11,190 nt of DNA from JBBDXA01 sp040902585 (GTDB taxonomy: Bacteria; Planctomycetota; Phycisphaerae; Phycisphaerales; Phycisphaeraceae): NCBI GenBank assembly GCA_040902585.1, contig JBBDXA010000256.1:1-11190 (forward strand), written 5' to 3'. Of this stretch, positions 1 to 6,103 are shown piece after piece. Every line of letters begins with the position of its first letter. Position 1 is the first letter of the stretch. A program made the position numbers and the translations under genes. The notes beneath the pieces were generated by a model, which was not told where the DNA came from, made no database searches, and saw nothing but the letters and a program-made list of their open reading frames with translations.

Positions 1-1673
1 AGGATCTGATCCACGAACGCGCGGAAGGACAGAGAGGATTGCGGATTGCGGATTGCGGATTGCGGATTGGCGGGGAACATAGCCCCCGGCGGAAGCCGGG
101 GGTTGTCATCCTCAAAACCCGCCGCCTTTCGCCAGCCATGCAGCATCGCCCCAAACTTCTGGCAGGCGGTGACCGCGCGGGCGTTGATGGCGGCGACATC
201 GTTGGCGCGGCGCAGGAGATCAAACACCGTCACATCATGCGCCACCGCATGGGCCTGAAGCGCCTTGACGGTGTTGTCGCTGATGCCTCGGGCAGGCGTG
301 TTGATAATGCGCAGCAGACTGACTTCATCGGCCGGGTTGGCGGCGGCGCGAAGGTACGCCAGCGCATCCTTCACTTCCTTGCGATCGAAGAAGGCGGTGC
401 CGCGGGCGATCTGGTAGGGAATCGAGTTGTTCCGCAAGGCATCTTCAATCACGCGGCTGAGGCTGTTGATGCGGTAAAACACCGCCATGTCCCGCCATTC
501 CATGCCTTCGTCATCATGCCTGCGCTTGAACTCACTGGCGATCCACTGCGCCTCGTGCTGCTCATCCTGACACACCAGGATATTCACCTTCTCGCCTTCA
601 TCGTTCTCCGTCCAGAGCGTCTTGTGCTTGCGATGCTTGTTGCGCTGGATGAGCGAATCCGCCACGGCCAGGATGCGTTTGGTGGAGCGATAATTCTGCT
701 CCAGCCGGACAACCTTGGCATCGGGATAATGCTCTTCGAACTCCAGGATGTTGCGGATATCCGCCCCGCGCCAGCGGTAGATGGATTGATCCGGATCGCC
801 GGTGGCGCAGATGTTGCGGCGAAGGGCCATGGGCGAAAGGCCAAGGGCCAAGGGATCGGAATCACTCTCATCCATTGCGCTTTCTTCGTTTGCCCCTTGC
901 CCCTGACCCTTGGCCCCTGGCCCTTCGACGCCCGAGGCGATCGTATTGGCAATGACAAACTGCGCGTGGTTGGTGTCCTGATACTCATCGATGAGCACGT
1001 ACTGAAACCGTTCGCGAAGCTGGTCGCAGGCATCGCGATGATTGCGGAGCAGGTCCACGGTGTTGAGCAGGAGATCATCAAAATCGAGCGCGTGGTTTTT
1101 CTTGAGGATGGACTGGTATTGCTTGTAGAGCTTGGCGACGTTGCGCGAGTAGAAGTCGGCTGCGCCCAGCGCGAAGGCTGCGGGGTCCTGGAGTTCGTTC
1201 TTGGCGTGGCTGATGGTCGCGAGCACTCGGCCGGGCGGGAAGTTGCTCGTGTTCATGTCCAGGTCTTTGACCGCCTGCTTCATCGCCCGCTGCTGATCGT
1301 CGGTGTCGTAAATGGAAAAGTTCGGAGGCAGATGCAACCGCTCGCCATAGGTGCGAAGAATGCGGGCGCAGAGACTGTGAAACGTGCAGACCGTGATCGC
1401 CCGCGCCTGCCGTTCGCTGACGAGGGAAGCCACTCGCTCGCGCATCTCGCCCGCAGCCTTGTTGGTAAAGGTGATCGCAAGGACATTCCACGGCGCGATT
1501 CCCACGCAGCGCACGAGGTACGCCACGCGGCGGGTGATGACGCGCGTCTTGCCCGAACCGGGACCGGCCAGCACGCAGAGCGGACCATCGACATGCGTCA
1601 CCGCTTCGCGCTGCGGCTGCGTCAGGCCTTCGAGGAGTTCATCGTGTTGAGAGGCGGTCATGGGCATAGGCAT
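1..1673 (-). CDS. uvrD: UvrD/PcrA-family superfamily 1 DNA helicase, C-terminus cut by window edge
   Basis: The minus-strand frame stays open from the start codon to base 1 (557 codons). It encodes a 3'-5' DNA helicase of the UvrD/PcrA/Rep group, used in nucleotide-excision and mismatch repair and in clearing stalled forks. Numbering from 1673, visible motifs are the Q motif (TQPQREAV, about 18-25), Walker A GPGSGKT (37-43), motif Ia ITFTNKAA, LDFDDLL, motif II DEYQDTN (229-235), motif III GDPDQSIYRWRGA (292-304) and QNYRST (326-331). Family members have roughly 700-750 residues, so about a quarter is off the left edge. Three in-frame ATGs lie at 1673, 1667 and 1661; I chose 1673 because GAGG (1679-1682) sits 5 nt before it. 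Two in-frame repeat-derived insertions are present: residues about 248-285, between motifs II and III, and about 522-547. Both look like surface loops, so the protein may still work. uvrD versus pcrA cannot be decided here. Confidence 0.93.
   Translation of the reverse strand, partial: MPMPMTASQHDELLEGLTQPQREAVTHVDGPLCVLAGPGSGKTRVITRRVAYLVRCVGIAPWNVLAITFTNKAAGEMRERVASLVSERQARAITVCTFHSLCARILRTYGERLHLPPNFSIYDTDDQQRAMKQAVKDLDMNTSNFPPGRVLATISHAKNELQDPAAFALGAADFYSRNVAKLYKQYQSILKKNHALDFDDLLLNTVDLLRNHRDACDQLRERFQYVLIDEYQDTNHAQFVIANTIASGVEGPGAKGQGQGANEESAMDESDSDPLALGLSPMALRRNICATGDPDQSIYRWRGADIRNILEFEEHYPDAKVVRLEQNYRSTKRILAVADSLIQRNKHRKHKTLWTENDEGEKVNILVCQDEQHEAQWIASEFKRRHDDEGMEWRDMAVFYRINSLSRVIEDALRNNSIPYQIARGTAFFDRKEVKDALAYLRAAANPADEVSLLRIINTPARGISDNTVKALQAHAVAHDVTVFDLLRRANDVAAINARAVTACQKFGAMLHGWRKAAGFEDDNPRLPPGAMFPANPQSAIRNPQSSLSFRAFVDQI
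36..70. repeat. 7-bp tandem repeat inside the helicase gene
   Basis: Four perfect copies of GCGGATT (41-68) follow a partial copy GGATT (36-40). On the coding strand the unit reads AATCCGC, and 21 bp encode the heptapeptide NPQSAIR. The unit has no stop codon in any of the six frames. A related array lies within mqnC at 9953-9983. It interrupts the helicase between a helix ending ...MLHGWRKAAGF and the sequence SFRAFVDQIL, which look adjacent in ordinary family members. Confidence 0.9.
83..102. repeat. Perfect 8-bp hairpin next to the heptamer array, inside uvrD
   Basis: CCCCCGGC and GCCGGGGG form a perfect 8-bp stem around the tetraloop GGAA. It is read through as part of the second helicase insertion (peptide NPRLPPGAMF) and lies 14 bp from the heptamer array, so the two are probably one composite insertion. 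Confidence 0.8.
834..927. repeat. Inverted repeat inserted in frame between helicase motifs II and III
   Basis: Arms 834-854 and 907-927 are 21 bp each and complementary with two mismatches; they are built from GGGCCAAGG-like words. The 52-bp interior is unlike either arm. The element adds about 38 low-complexity residues (rich in G, Q, A, E, S, D) between DEYQDTN and GDPDQSIY, motifs that are usually separated by a short conserved stretch. A further degenerate unit (GGGCCATGGG) lies just outside the left arm. Confidence 0.85.
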
Positions 1674-1711
1674 CCGTGCCTCGCGAGAGAGCGGGTGGTT
1701 GGATGCTGGTC

Positions 1712-1739
1712 ATTGTATGCGAATCGCGCGGTTCGTCAG
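1712..1739 (-). promoter_or_regulatory. Candidate promoter of the uvrD-like gene
   Basis: On the minus strand CTGACG (1734-1739) precedes TACAAT (1712-1717) with a 16-bp spacer. This would start transcription near 1705 and give a leader of about 30 nt containing the GAGG ribosome site before the ATG at 1673. It overlaps the stop codon of the upstream membrane-protein gene. Pattern match only. Confidence 0.4.
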
Positions 1740-2014
1740 CGGCGGGCCGGCGGGGGAAACAGCGCCAGGGCGATTAGGACGGACAGGACAGCAGAAACGA
1801 CGAAAGTCCAACTGAGAAACGACGTGATGAAGGCGTCGACATCACCTTTGCCAAAGGGCGATGGCGGACCGAAGAGGCCGAAGACGATCAGGAGACAGGC
1901 GAACGAGCCGAATACACCACCGGCCGCGCCGATCACGAGAAGAATAACGGCCCGTTCGATGAATCCGAGCACTCTGCTGCGCGGAGGCGTGAGCTTGGTG
2001 TCGTCCATGGGCAT
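1736..2014 (-). CDS. Small two-helix membrane protein of unknown function
   Basis: This 92-residue protein has a polar N-terminus (MPMDDTKLTPPRSR) and two hydrophobic segments, about residues 17-48 and 61-86, joined by a short loop (PPSPFGKGDVD). It ends in PPPARR. Both helices are Gly/Val/Leu-rich and there are no catalytic motifs, so it is probably an inner-membrane protein with both ends on the same side. I do not recognise the family. ATG at 2014 and ATG at 2008 are equally possible starts; neither has a strong ribosome site. It lies between uvrD and the epimerase, same strand, but palindromes and separate promoter-like sequences argue against tight co-transcription. Confidence 0.6.
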   Translation of the reverse strand: MPMDDTKLTPPRSRVLGFIERAVILLVIGAAGGVFGSFACLLIVFGLFGPPSPFGKGDVDAFITSFLSWTFVVSAVLSVLIALALFPPPARR

Positions 2015-2048
2015 GCTTCTGCGGTGGATCGAATCGCGTAATCAACAC

Positions 2049-2054
2049 ATTGTA
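2049..2054 (-). promoter_or_regulatory. Possible -10 box for the small membrane protein gene
   Basis: The minus-strand hexamer TACAAT lies about 35 bp before the ATG at 2014 and touches the edge of the palindrome at 2056-2150. No convincing -35 element is visible. Weak evidence. Confidence 0.25.
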
Positions 2055-2055
2055 T

Positions 2056-2150
2056 CCAAGCCCGATGGCGAGTCGGCGAGCCGTCGGGGTATCGGCGTTT
2101 GTGCGGCCCCCGAATACCCCGACGGCTAGCCGACTCGCCATCGGGCTTGG
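2056..2150. repeat. Large palindromic element downstream of the epimerase gene
   Basis: Arms 2056-2092 and 2114-2150 are 37 bp each and complementary with a single mismatch (G versus T at the arm centre, where one arm carries GGCTAGCC). The loop is 21 bp. The element begins 4 bp after the epimerase TAG. There is no U-tract, so it is not a textbook terminator, although the RNA would fold very strongly. It resembles a MITE- or REP-like dispersed repeat rather than a gene-specific structure. Confidence 0.85.
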
Positions 2151-2154
2151 TTCC

Positions 2155-3090
2155 CTATTCAGCCTGTGGGCCCGCTCCCCCCGCAATCGCCCGCAGGCCG
2201 TCGCGGAAGGTCGGATATCGCGGGAGCCAGCCGGTGCGGATGCAAGTGGTGACGTTGTCGCACTGCTTGGAACTGGCGCGGGTGAGCCGGCCCGCGGGAA
2301 TGTTGAACTTAACTGCGGCTTCGCTCGCATCCATCATTCGCACGGGCGGCGCGCCCAGACGCTTGGCGAGGTACTCGTAGTACTCGATCCGGCGAACGGG
2401 CGTGCCATCACTGCCCAGTTCGATGCGGCCGGCATCCTTCGCATGCATCACCGCAAGCAACAACTCCGCTGCATCATCTATATGAATGAGATTGAGCCAG
2501 GCATCGGGATCGCCCACCAGCGGTGCCCCTTCGCGCACGGCTTGGAGACCGACGACGCGTCCCGGACCATAAAGCCCCGCGAGGCGAACGACACGAACAT
2601 CAAAGCCGCTGTCGAGCCAGACCTGTTCGCCTTCAAGCAGAAGATGGCCGCGTTCATCGCTTGGCTCAGCAGGCGTGTCGGCATCGACACGCTCGCCGCT
2701 CTGCTGGCCGTAGACGCCGGTGGAAGAAGTCATCACCACGCGGCGAACGCGCGAAGGATCAAGCAGCGACTGCACATTCTGAGCGCCGCCGATGACAATC
2801 TCCTGCGGCGAAGGCCCGTCGGCAGTAGGCCGACCGGGCGGAAGGAGGTAATACACATCGAGCTGTTCGCAGGCGAGCGCGGGCTTGAGGGCCGCGGCGA
2901 GCGTGAGCTTTTCGGTGACGGAAGCATAAAGGGGTTCGACGCCCAGGGCGGCCAGCGAATCGCCCTTCTCGCGGGACCGCGTGGTGCCGAGGACTCGAAT
3001 GCCGCCTGCTAGGAGTCGGGTCGCCAGCGTGCGACCGAGATAACCGCAGCCGAAGATCAGCGCGACCGGAGCTTCAGGTGCCTTGGACAT
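2155..3090 (-). CDS. NAD(P)-dependent epimerase/dehydratase, YeeZ-like SDR protein
   Basis: The 311-residue protein is an atypical extended short-chain dehydrogenase. An N-terminal Rossmann motif GCGYLGRTLA (14-23) binds the dinucleotide, followed by an acidic-to-basic switch TTRSREK that suggests NADP. SSTGVYGQQSGE carries the Tyr of the catalytic region, but the usual YxxxK lysine is absent, as in the YeeZ subgroup. Later segments RLAGLYGPGR and LNLIHIDDAA are typical nucleotide-sugar epimerase motifs. The substrate cannot be deduced. The ATG at 3090 is favoured because it is the first in the frame and the -10-like TAAAAT lies just 5 bp before it. The neighbours (ispH upstream, a membrane protein downstream) give no pathway link. 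Confidence 0.87.
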   Translation of the reverse strand: MSKAPEAPVALIFGCGYLGRTLATRLLAGGIRVLGTTRSREKGDSLAALGVEPLYASVTEKLTLAAALKPALACEQLDVYYLLPPGRPTADGPSPQEIVIGGAQNVQSLLDPSRVRRVVMTSSTGVYGQQSGERVDADTPAEPSDERGHLLLEGEQVWLDSGFDVRVVRLAGLYGPGRVVGLQAVREGAPLVGDPDAWLNLIHIDDAAELLLAVMHAKDAGRIELGSDGTPVRRIEYYEYLAKRLGAPPVRMMDASEAAVKFNIPAGRLTRASSKQCDNVTTCIRTGWLPRYPTFRDGLRAIAGGAGPQAE

Positions 3091-3095
3091 GGGCT

Positions 3096-3101
3096 ATTTT
3101 A
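3096..3101 (-). promoter_or_regulatory. Candidate -10 box giving a leaderless epimerase mRNA
   Basis: The minus-strand hexamer TAAAAT is followed by AGCCC and then the ATG at 3090. A start site 6-7 bp after the hexamer would fall on or next to the start codon. There is no Shine-Dalgarno sequence and no clear -35 element. Confidence 0.45.
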
Positions 3102-3122
3102 CGCGGTTAGTACGGTTGGCGC

Positions 3123-3207
3123 GGTTAGCGGTGCGGCCGAGTCCGCGAGGCCCACGTGTTTCGTCGCCGGACAGGTGGGCCTCGCGGACTCGGCCCGACC
3201 GCTAACC
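3123..3207. repeat. Palindromic element downstream of ispH
   Basis: Arms 3123-3155 and 3175-3207 are 33 bp and complementary with two adjacent mismatches; the loop is 19 bp. It lies 19 bp after the ispH stop. Its sequence is unrelated to the element at 2056-2150 although size and placement are similar. Partial direct copies of GCGGTTAG (3103-3110 and 3121-3128) adjoin it. Confidence 0.85.
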
Positions 3208-3226
3208 ACAAAGCGGGAACTGCATC

Positions 3227-4171
3227 TCACACCGCGCTGCTCTGAAGCACGCGCAGGCTGAACGGCAGGGCGAAGTGCATGTCTTCTTCCACCACGTGGC
3301 TGTCTTCCACCTTGCCGCCGAACTTGTCCACCAGTTCCTGTACGATGCCCTGCACCAAGTCTTCCGGCGCGGACGCACCGGCCGTGATCAGGACGATGTT
3401 CACGCCCACGAACCAGTCGTGTCGCAGTTCGCTGACATCATCGAGCAGGTAGGCCGCGGTGCCGGTGGTTTCGCTGATTTCGGTCAGGCGCACCGAGTTG
3501 GAACTGTTGCGCGAGCCGACGACGAGGACCAGGTCCGCGCCCTTGGCGAGCGTGCGCACGGCAAGCTGGCGGTTGGTCGTGGCGTAGCAGATGTCTTCGC
3601 TGGGCGGTTCCTTCACAGCGGGGTATCGCTTGCGGATGGCATCGCTGATGACCTTCGCGTCATCCATGCTGAGCGTGGTCTGCGTGAGGTAGACCATGTC
3701 CTGACCGTTGCCGGGAAAAGGCAGACGTTCGACATCGGCAGGCGACTCGACGATGGTGATCGCCTGGGGCGCTTCGCCGACGGTGCCGACGACTTCATCA
3801 TGGCCCGCGTGGCCGATGAGAAGAATCTTGTAGCCCTGCCGGGCGTAGCGGATGGCTTCCATGTGGACTTTGGTCACGAGCGGGCAGGTGGCGTCGATCA
3901 TGGTGCAGCCGCGGCTCTTGGCGGCATTGCGCACCTGCGGGCTGACGCCGTGAGCGCTGAAGATGACCGTCGAGTTGCCAGGGACTTCGTCGATGGTGTC
4001 CACGAAGACGACGCCTTCTTTGACGAAGCGCTCGACGACGTGGCGGTTATGGACGATTTCGTGGTAGACGTACAGCGGGCTGCCGACGATCTTGAGGGCC
4101 TCCTCGACGCACTGGATGGCCATGTTGACGCCGGCACAGAAACCGCGGGGGTTGGCAAGAATGATTCGCAT
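3227..4171 (-). CDS. ispH: 4-hydroxy-3-methylbut-2-enyl diphosphate reductase (IspH/LytB)
   Basis: IspH catalyses the last step of the MEP isoprenoid pathway, reducing HMBPP to IPP and DMAPP with a [4Fe-4S] cluster in the cytoplasm. The 314-residue length is typical. The three cluster cysteines are visible: C12 (GFCAGV), C96 (DATCPLV) and C195 (EDICYATTNRQ). Substrate-binding residues are also present: H41 (EIVHN), H74 (SAHGVS), H124 and E126 (HAGHDEVVGT), SRNSSNS (220-226) and TAGASAPE. The ATG at 4171 begins exactly at the family's conserved N-terminus (MRIILANPRGFC). It follows a perfect TATAAT by 6 bp and has no ribosome site, so a leaderless transcript is likely. It is divergent from the mazE-like gene and appears complete and functional. 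Confidence 0.97.
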   Translation of the reverse strand: MRIILANPRGFCAGVNMAIQCVEEALKIVGSPLYVYHEIVHNRHVVERFVKEGVVFVDTIDEVPGNSTVIFSAHGVSPQVRNAAKSRGCTMIDATCPLVTKVHMEAIRYARQGYKILLIGHAGHDEVVGTVGEAPQAITIVESPADVERLPFPGNGQDMVYLTQTTLSMDDAKVISDAIRKRYPAVKEPPSEDICYATTNRQLAVRTLAKGADLVLVVGSRNSSNSVRLTEISETTGTAAYLLDDVSELRHDWFVGVNIVLITAGASAPEDLVQGIVQELVDKFGGKVEDSHVVEEDMHFALPFSLRVLQSSAV

Positions 4172-4177
4172 CGCGGG

Positions 4178-4183
4178 ATTATA
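4178..4183 (-). promoter_or_regulatory. Consensus -10 box of ispH, leaderless arrangement
   Basis: On the minus strand the order is TATAAT, CCCGCG, ATG. The consensus hexamer ends 6 bp before the start codon, so transcription should begin at or beside the A of ATG. No good -35 hexamer is found 16-19 bp upstream (the closest is TTTCGA at 19 bp). Confidence 0.6.
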
Positions 4184-4270
4184 GGGGCAAAGGGGCTGGG
4201 GATCGAAACGGCCCGCCGCAGGCCTGCCGACGGCATGGAAGGCGCGCTATTCGGGACCGCCGGGAGGCGA

Positions 4271-4298
4271 TTGTTTTCCGGCAGGACGTGGATACGAT
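4271..4298 (+). promoter_or_regulatory. Candidate promoter of the mazE-mazF-like operon
   Basis: TTGTTT (4271-4276) and TACGAT (4293-4298) are separated by 16 bp. This is the most complete promoter in the window. The predicted start site, about 4305, lies at the ATG at 4307, leaving almost no leader. Confidence 0.55.
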
Positions 4299-4308
4299 GT
4301 AACTACAT
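4297..4308. promoter_or_regulatory. Candidate autoregulatory operator of the toxin-antitoxin operon
   Basis: ATGTA-AC-TACAT is a 5-bp inverted repeat that overlaps both the end of the -10 box and the first bases of the antitoxin ATG. MazE-type AbrB-fold antitoxins commonly repress their own operon from palindromes at this place. Binding is inferred; the palindrome is short. Confidence 0.4.
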
Positions 4309-4564
4309 GAAGACTGGACACGTGAAAACCCGCATCGTACGCATCGGCAATTCCCACGGAATTCGCATTCCGCGGGCGGTGCTGGAACAGACCGGATTGA
4401 AAGACCATGTGGAGATCGCCGTGCGGAAGGATTCCCTCATCATTCGCCCGGTCGGCCATCCGCGCGAAGGATGGGCGGAAGCATTCAAGGCAATGGCCTC
4501 GAATGATGACGTTGAATGCAATGAAGTGGTCAATTCCTGGGACGATACCGAATGGCAATGGTGA
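4307..4564 (+). CDS. MazE-like antitoxin, AbrB/SpoVT DNA-binding fold
   Basis: The 85-residue protein has an N-terminal swapped-hairpin AbrB domain: VRIGNSHGIRIPRAVLEQTG (11-30) followed by DHVEIAVRKDSLIIRP. The acidic, Trp-rich tail (DDVE...WDDTEWQW) matches the toxin-binding C-terminus of MazE/PemI proteins. It should neutralise the downstream MazF-like toxin and repress the operon. The start is uncertain: ATG at 4307 sits on the predicted transcription start, whereas GTG at 4322 would give the usual family N-terminus (MKTRIVRIGNS) with a short leader. Its stop overlaps the toxin start, a standard coupling for such pairs. Confidence 0.87.
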   Translation: MKTGHVKTRIVRIGNSHGIRIPRAVLEQTGLKDHVEIAVRKDSLIIRPVGHPREGWAEAFKAMASNDDVECNEVVNSWDDTEWQW

Positions 4565-4881
4565 TCAACCGTTTTGAAATCCACCTGATCAATCTGGCCC
4601 CGACTGTCGGCAGGGAGAACAATAAGGTTCGCCCCTGTCTCGTCGTGTCGCCCGATGATATGAATCATCACCTCGACACGGCGATCATTGCCCCGATGAC
4701 CACGAAGGGACAACCCTACCCGACCCGGGTTCCATGTAAGTTCGCAGGTAAATCGGGACAAGTTGTGCTGGACCAGATTCGCACGGTGGATCAACGGCGA
4801 CTCATCAAGAAGCTGGGCCGCATTGGACCGAAAACGGCCGCCGCGGTGCTTGAGCGATTGCAGAAAATATTCACCCAGTAG
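4552..4881 (+). CDS. MazF/PemK-family mRNA interferase toxin
   Basis: This 109-residue protein would be a sequence-specific endoribonuclease that cuts mRNA at short motifs when the antitoxin is degraded. Family hallmarks are visible: the basic loop NNKVRPCLVVSPD (23-35) with catalytic-region Arg27, N38, the second catalytic segment APMTTKG (47-53), and the C-terminal LDQIRTVDQRRL (73-84). Length is typical. ATG at 4552 overlaps the antitoxin gene by 13 bp and has GGGA 9 bp upstream; ATG at 4558 is an alternative. No truncation or key-residue loss is seen, so it is probably active. The stop lies 3 bp from the convergent purM stop. Confidence 0.9.
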   Translation: MAMVINRFEIHLINLAPTVGRENNKVRPCLVVSPDDMNHHLDTAIIAPMTTKGQPYPTRVPCKFAGKSGQVVLDQIRTVDQRRLIKKLGRIGPKTAAAVLERLQKIFTQ

Positions 4882-4884
4882 CCG

Positions 4885-6024
4885 TCACTTGAGCACCAGA
4901 CTGCCCGTCCCCGCCGCGATCTTGCCCACCACGCTCACCTGTTCACCCGCCCGGCGAAGCAGATCCATCACCGCATCCGCAAAGTGAGGCTTCACGAAAA
5001 CCACGTACCCGATGCCCATGTTGAAGACATCGAGCATTTCCTTGTCTTCGATGTTGCCGTGCCTGGCGAGAAACGGAAACACCGGGTGCGGCTTCCAGCT
5101 CTTGCGGTTCATCACCGCATTCAGATGCGAGCCCAGACAACGCGGCACGTTGCCGGGCAGGCCGGAGCCGGTGATGTGGGACATGCCGCTGATGACCTGT
5201 TTCACCTTGTACTTGCGCAGGACGCTGACGATGGACTTGGCGTAGATGCGCGTCGGTTCGAGCAGGACGCGGCCGAGCGGCCTGGTTTCATCGAGCTCCG
5301 GATAGACCTTGTCCAAGTCGAGCTTCGCTTCGCGGATGACGGCGTTGACGAGCGAGTACCCGTTGGAATGCACACCGCTGGAGGCGAGGCCGAGGATCAC
5401 ATCGCCCGGCTCCGCCTTGGAGCCATCGATAATGCGTTTGAGTTCGACGACGCCTACCGCGAAGCCGGCCATGTCGAAATCGCCTTCGCTGTAGACGCTG
5501 GGCATCTCCGCCGTCTCGCCGCCGAGCAGCGCGCAGCCCGCCAGTTCGCAGCCGTCCGCCACGCCTTTGACCATGGCCGCGACTTTCTCGGGTTCCACCT
5601 TGTGCAGCGCGATGTAGTCGAGGAAGAACAAAGGCTCGCCGCCCTGCACGATTAAATCGTTCACGTTCATGGCGACCAGGTCCTGGCCGACCGTGTCGTA
5701 GATGCCCAGCTTGGCGGCGAGTTTCACCTTGCTGCCGACGCCGTCGGTGCAGCCGATGAGCACGGGTTCTTTATAGTTACGCTTGAAGAGCTTTTCGTTG
5801 TAGTCGAGACGGAAGCAGCCCGCGAAGCCGCCGACGGCCCCGAGGACGCGCGGGCCGAAGGTGCGCCGGCAGTGACCTTTGATGAGATCGACCACTGCGT
5901 CACCAGCTTCGATATCGACGCCGGTGCCTTTGTAGGTGAGCGGCTTTCGCGGCGTGCTGTCCGAGGAGGAGGCAGCCGCGCCGTTGCCGTTGGAACGACC
6001 GTTGGATTTCGTGTTCTTGGCCAT
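4885..6024 (-). CDS. purM: Phosphoribosylformylglycinamidine cyclo-ligase (AIR synthetase)
   Basis: PurM closes the imidazole ring of FGAM with ATP to make AIR, a step of de novo purine synthesis in the cytoplasm. Visible motifs, numbered from 6024, are KGTGVDIEAGD (32-42), PVLIGCTDGVGSKVKLA (87-103, ATP-binding), DLVAMNVNDLIVQGGEPLFF (115-134), LLGGETAEMPSVY (166-178) and, later, GLASSGVHSNGYSL and SHITGSGLPGN. The 379 residues exceed the usual ~345 because of an N-terminal Ser/Asn/Lys-rich tail (about residues 1-30), likely disordered. I chose ATG at 6024 since everything before it is repeat-derived; ATG at 6051, with GGAG 4 nt upstream, is an alternative adding nine residues. No other pur gene is adjacent. 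Confidence 0.96.
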   Translation of the reverse strand: MAKNTKSNGRSNGNGAAASSSDSTPRKPLTYKGTGVDIEAGDAVVDLIKGHCRRTFGPRVLGAVGGFAGCFRLDYNEKLFKRNYKEPVLIGCTDGVGSKVKLAAKLGIYDTVGQDLVAMNVNDLIVQGGEPLFFLDYIALHKVEPEKVAAMVKGVADGCELAGCALLGGETAEMPSVYSEGDFDMAGFAVGVVELKRIIDGSKAEPGDVILGLASSGVHSNGYSLVNAVIREAKLDLDKVYPELDETRPLGRVLLEPTRIYAKSIVSVLRKYKVKQVISGMSHITGSGLPGNVPRCLGSHLNAVMNRKSWKPHPVFPFLARHGNIEDKEMLDVFNMGIGYVVFVKPHFADAVMDLLRRAGEQVSVVGKIAAGTGSLVLK

Positions 6025-6034
6025 AAGTCGTGGT

Positions 6035-6040
6035 AGTTTA
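6035..6040 (-). promoter_or_regulatory. Possible -10 box of purM
   Basis: The minus-strand TAAACT ends 10 bp before the ATG at 6024, predicting a leader of only a few bases. No -35 element or Shine-Dalgarno sequence supports it. If translation instead starts at 6051 this assignment is wrong. Confidence 0.3.
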
Positions 6041-6048
6041 CAAGTAGT

Positions 6049-6067
6049 CATCTCGCTCCGCGAGATG
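6049..6067. repeat. Short hairpin upstream of purM
   Basis: CATCTCG (6049-6055) and CGAGATG (6061-6067) form a perfect 7-bp stem with a 5-nt loop. A third CGAGATG lies at 6091-6097. On the purM strand the loop holds GGAG and the 3' stem holds the alternative ATG at 6051, so it could affect initiation; equally it may be part of a dispersed repeat. Confidence 0.5.
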
Positions 6068-6103
6068 GCGAAGCAAGCGAGTGCGCAGCACGAGATGTCC
6101 AAC

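Noticed and set aside
36..70. CRISPR array
   Set aside because: The unit is 7 bp with no spacers, and there are no cas genes.
39..2129. A 696-codon open frame on the plus strand
   Set aside because: It is antisense to the helicase and membrane-protein genes, whose products have clear family motifs. It begins in the heptamer repeat and has Arg/Gly/Ala-rich shadow composition without domains.
3275..4564. A 429-codon plus-strand frame ending in the antitoxin
   Set aside because: Its first ~340 codons are antisense to ispH. Only the last 85, from ATG 4307 after a promoter, form a recognisable protein.
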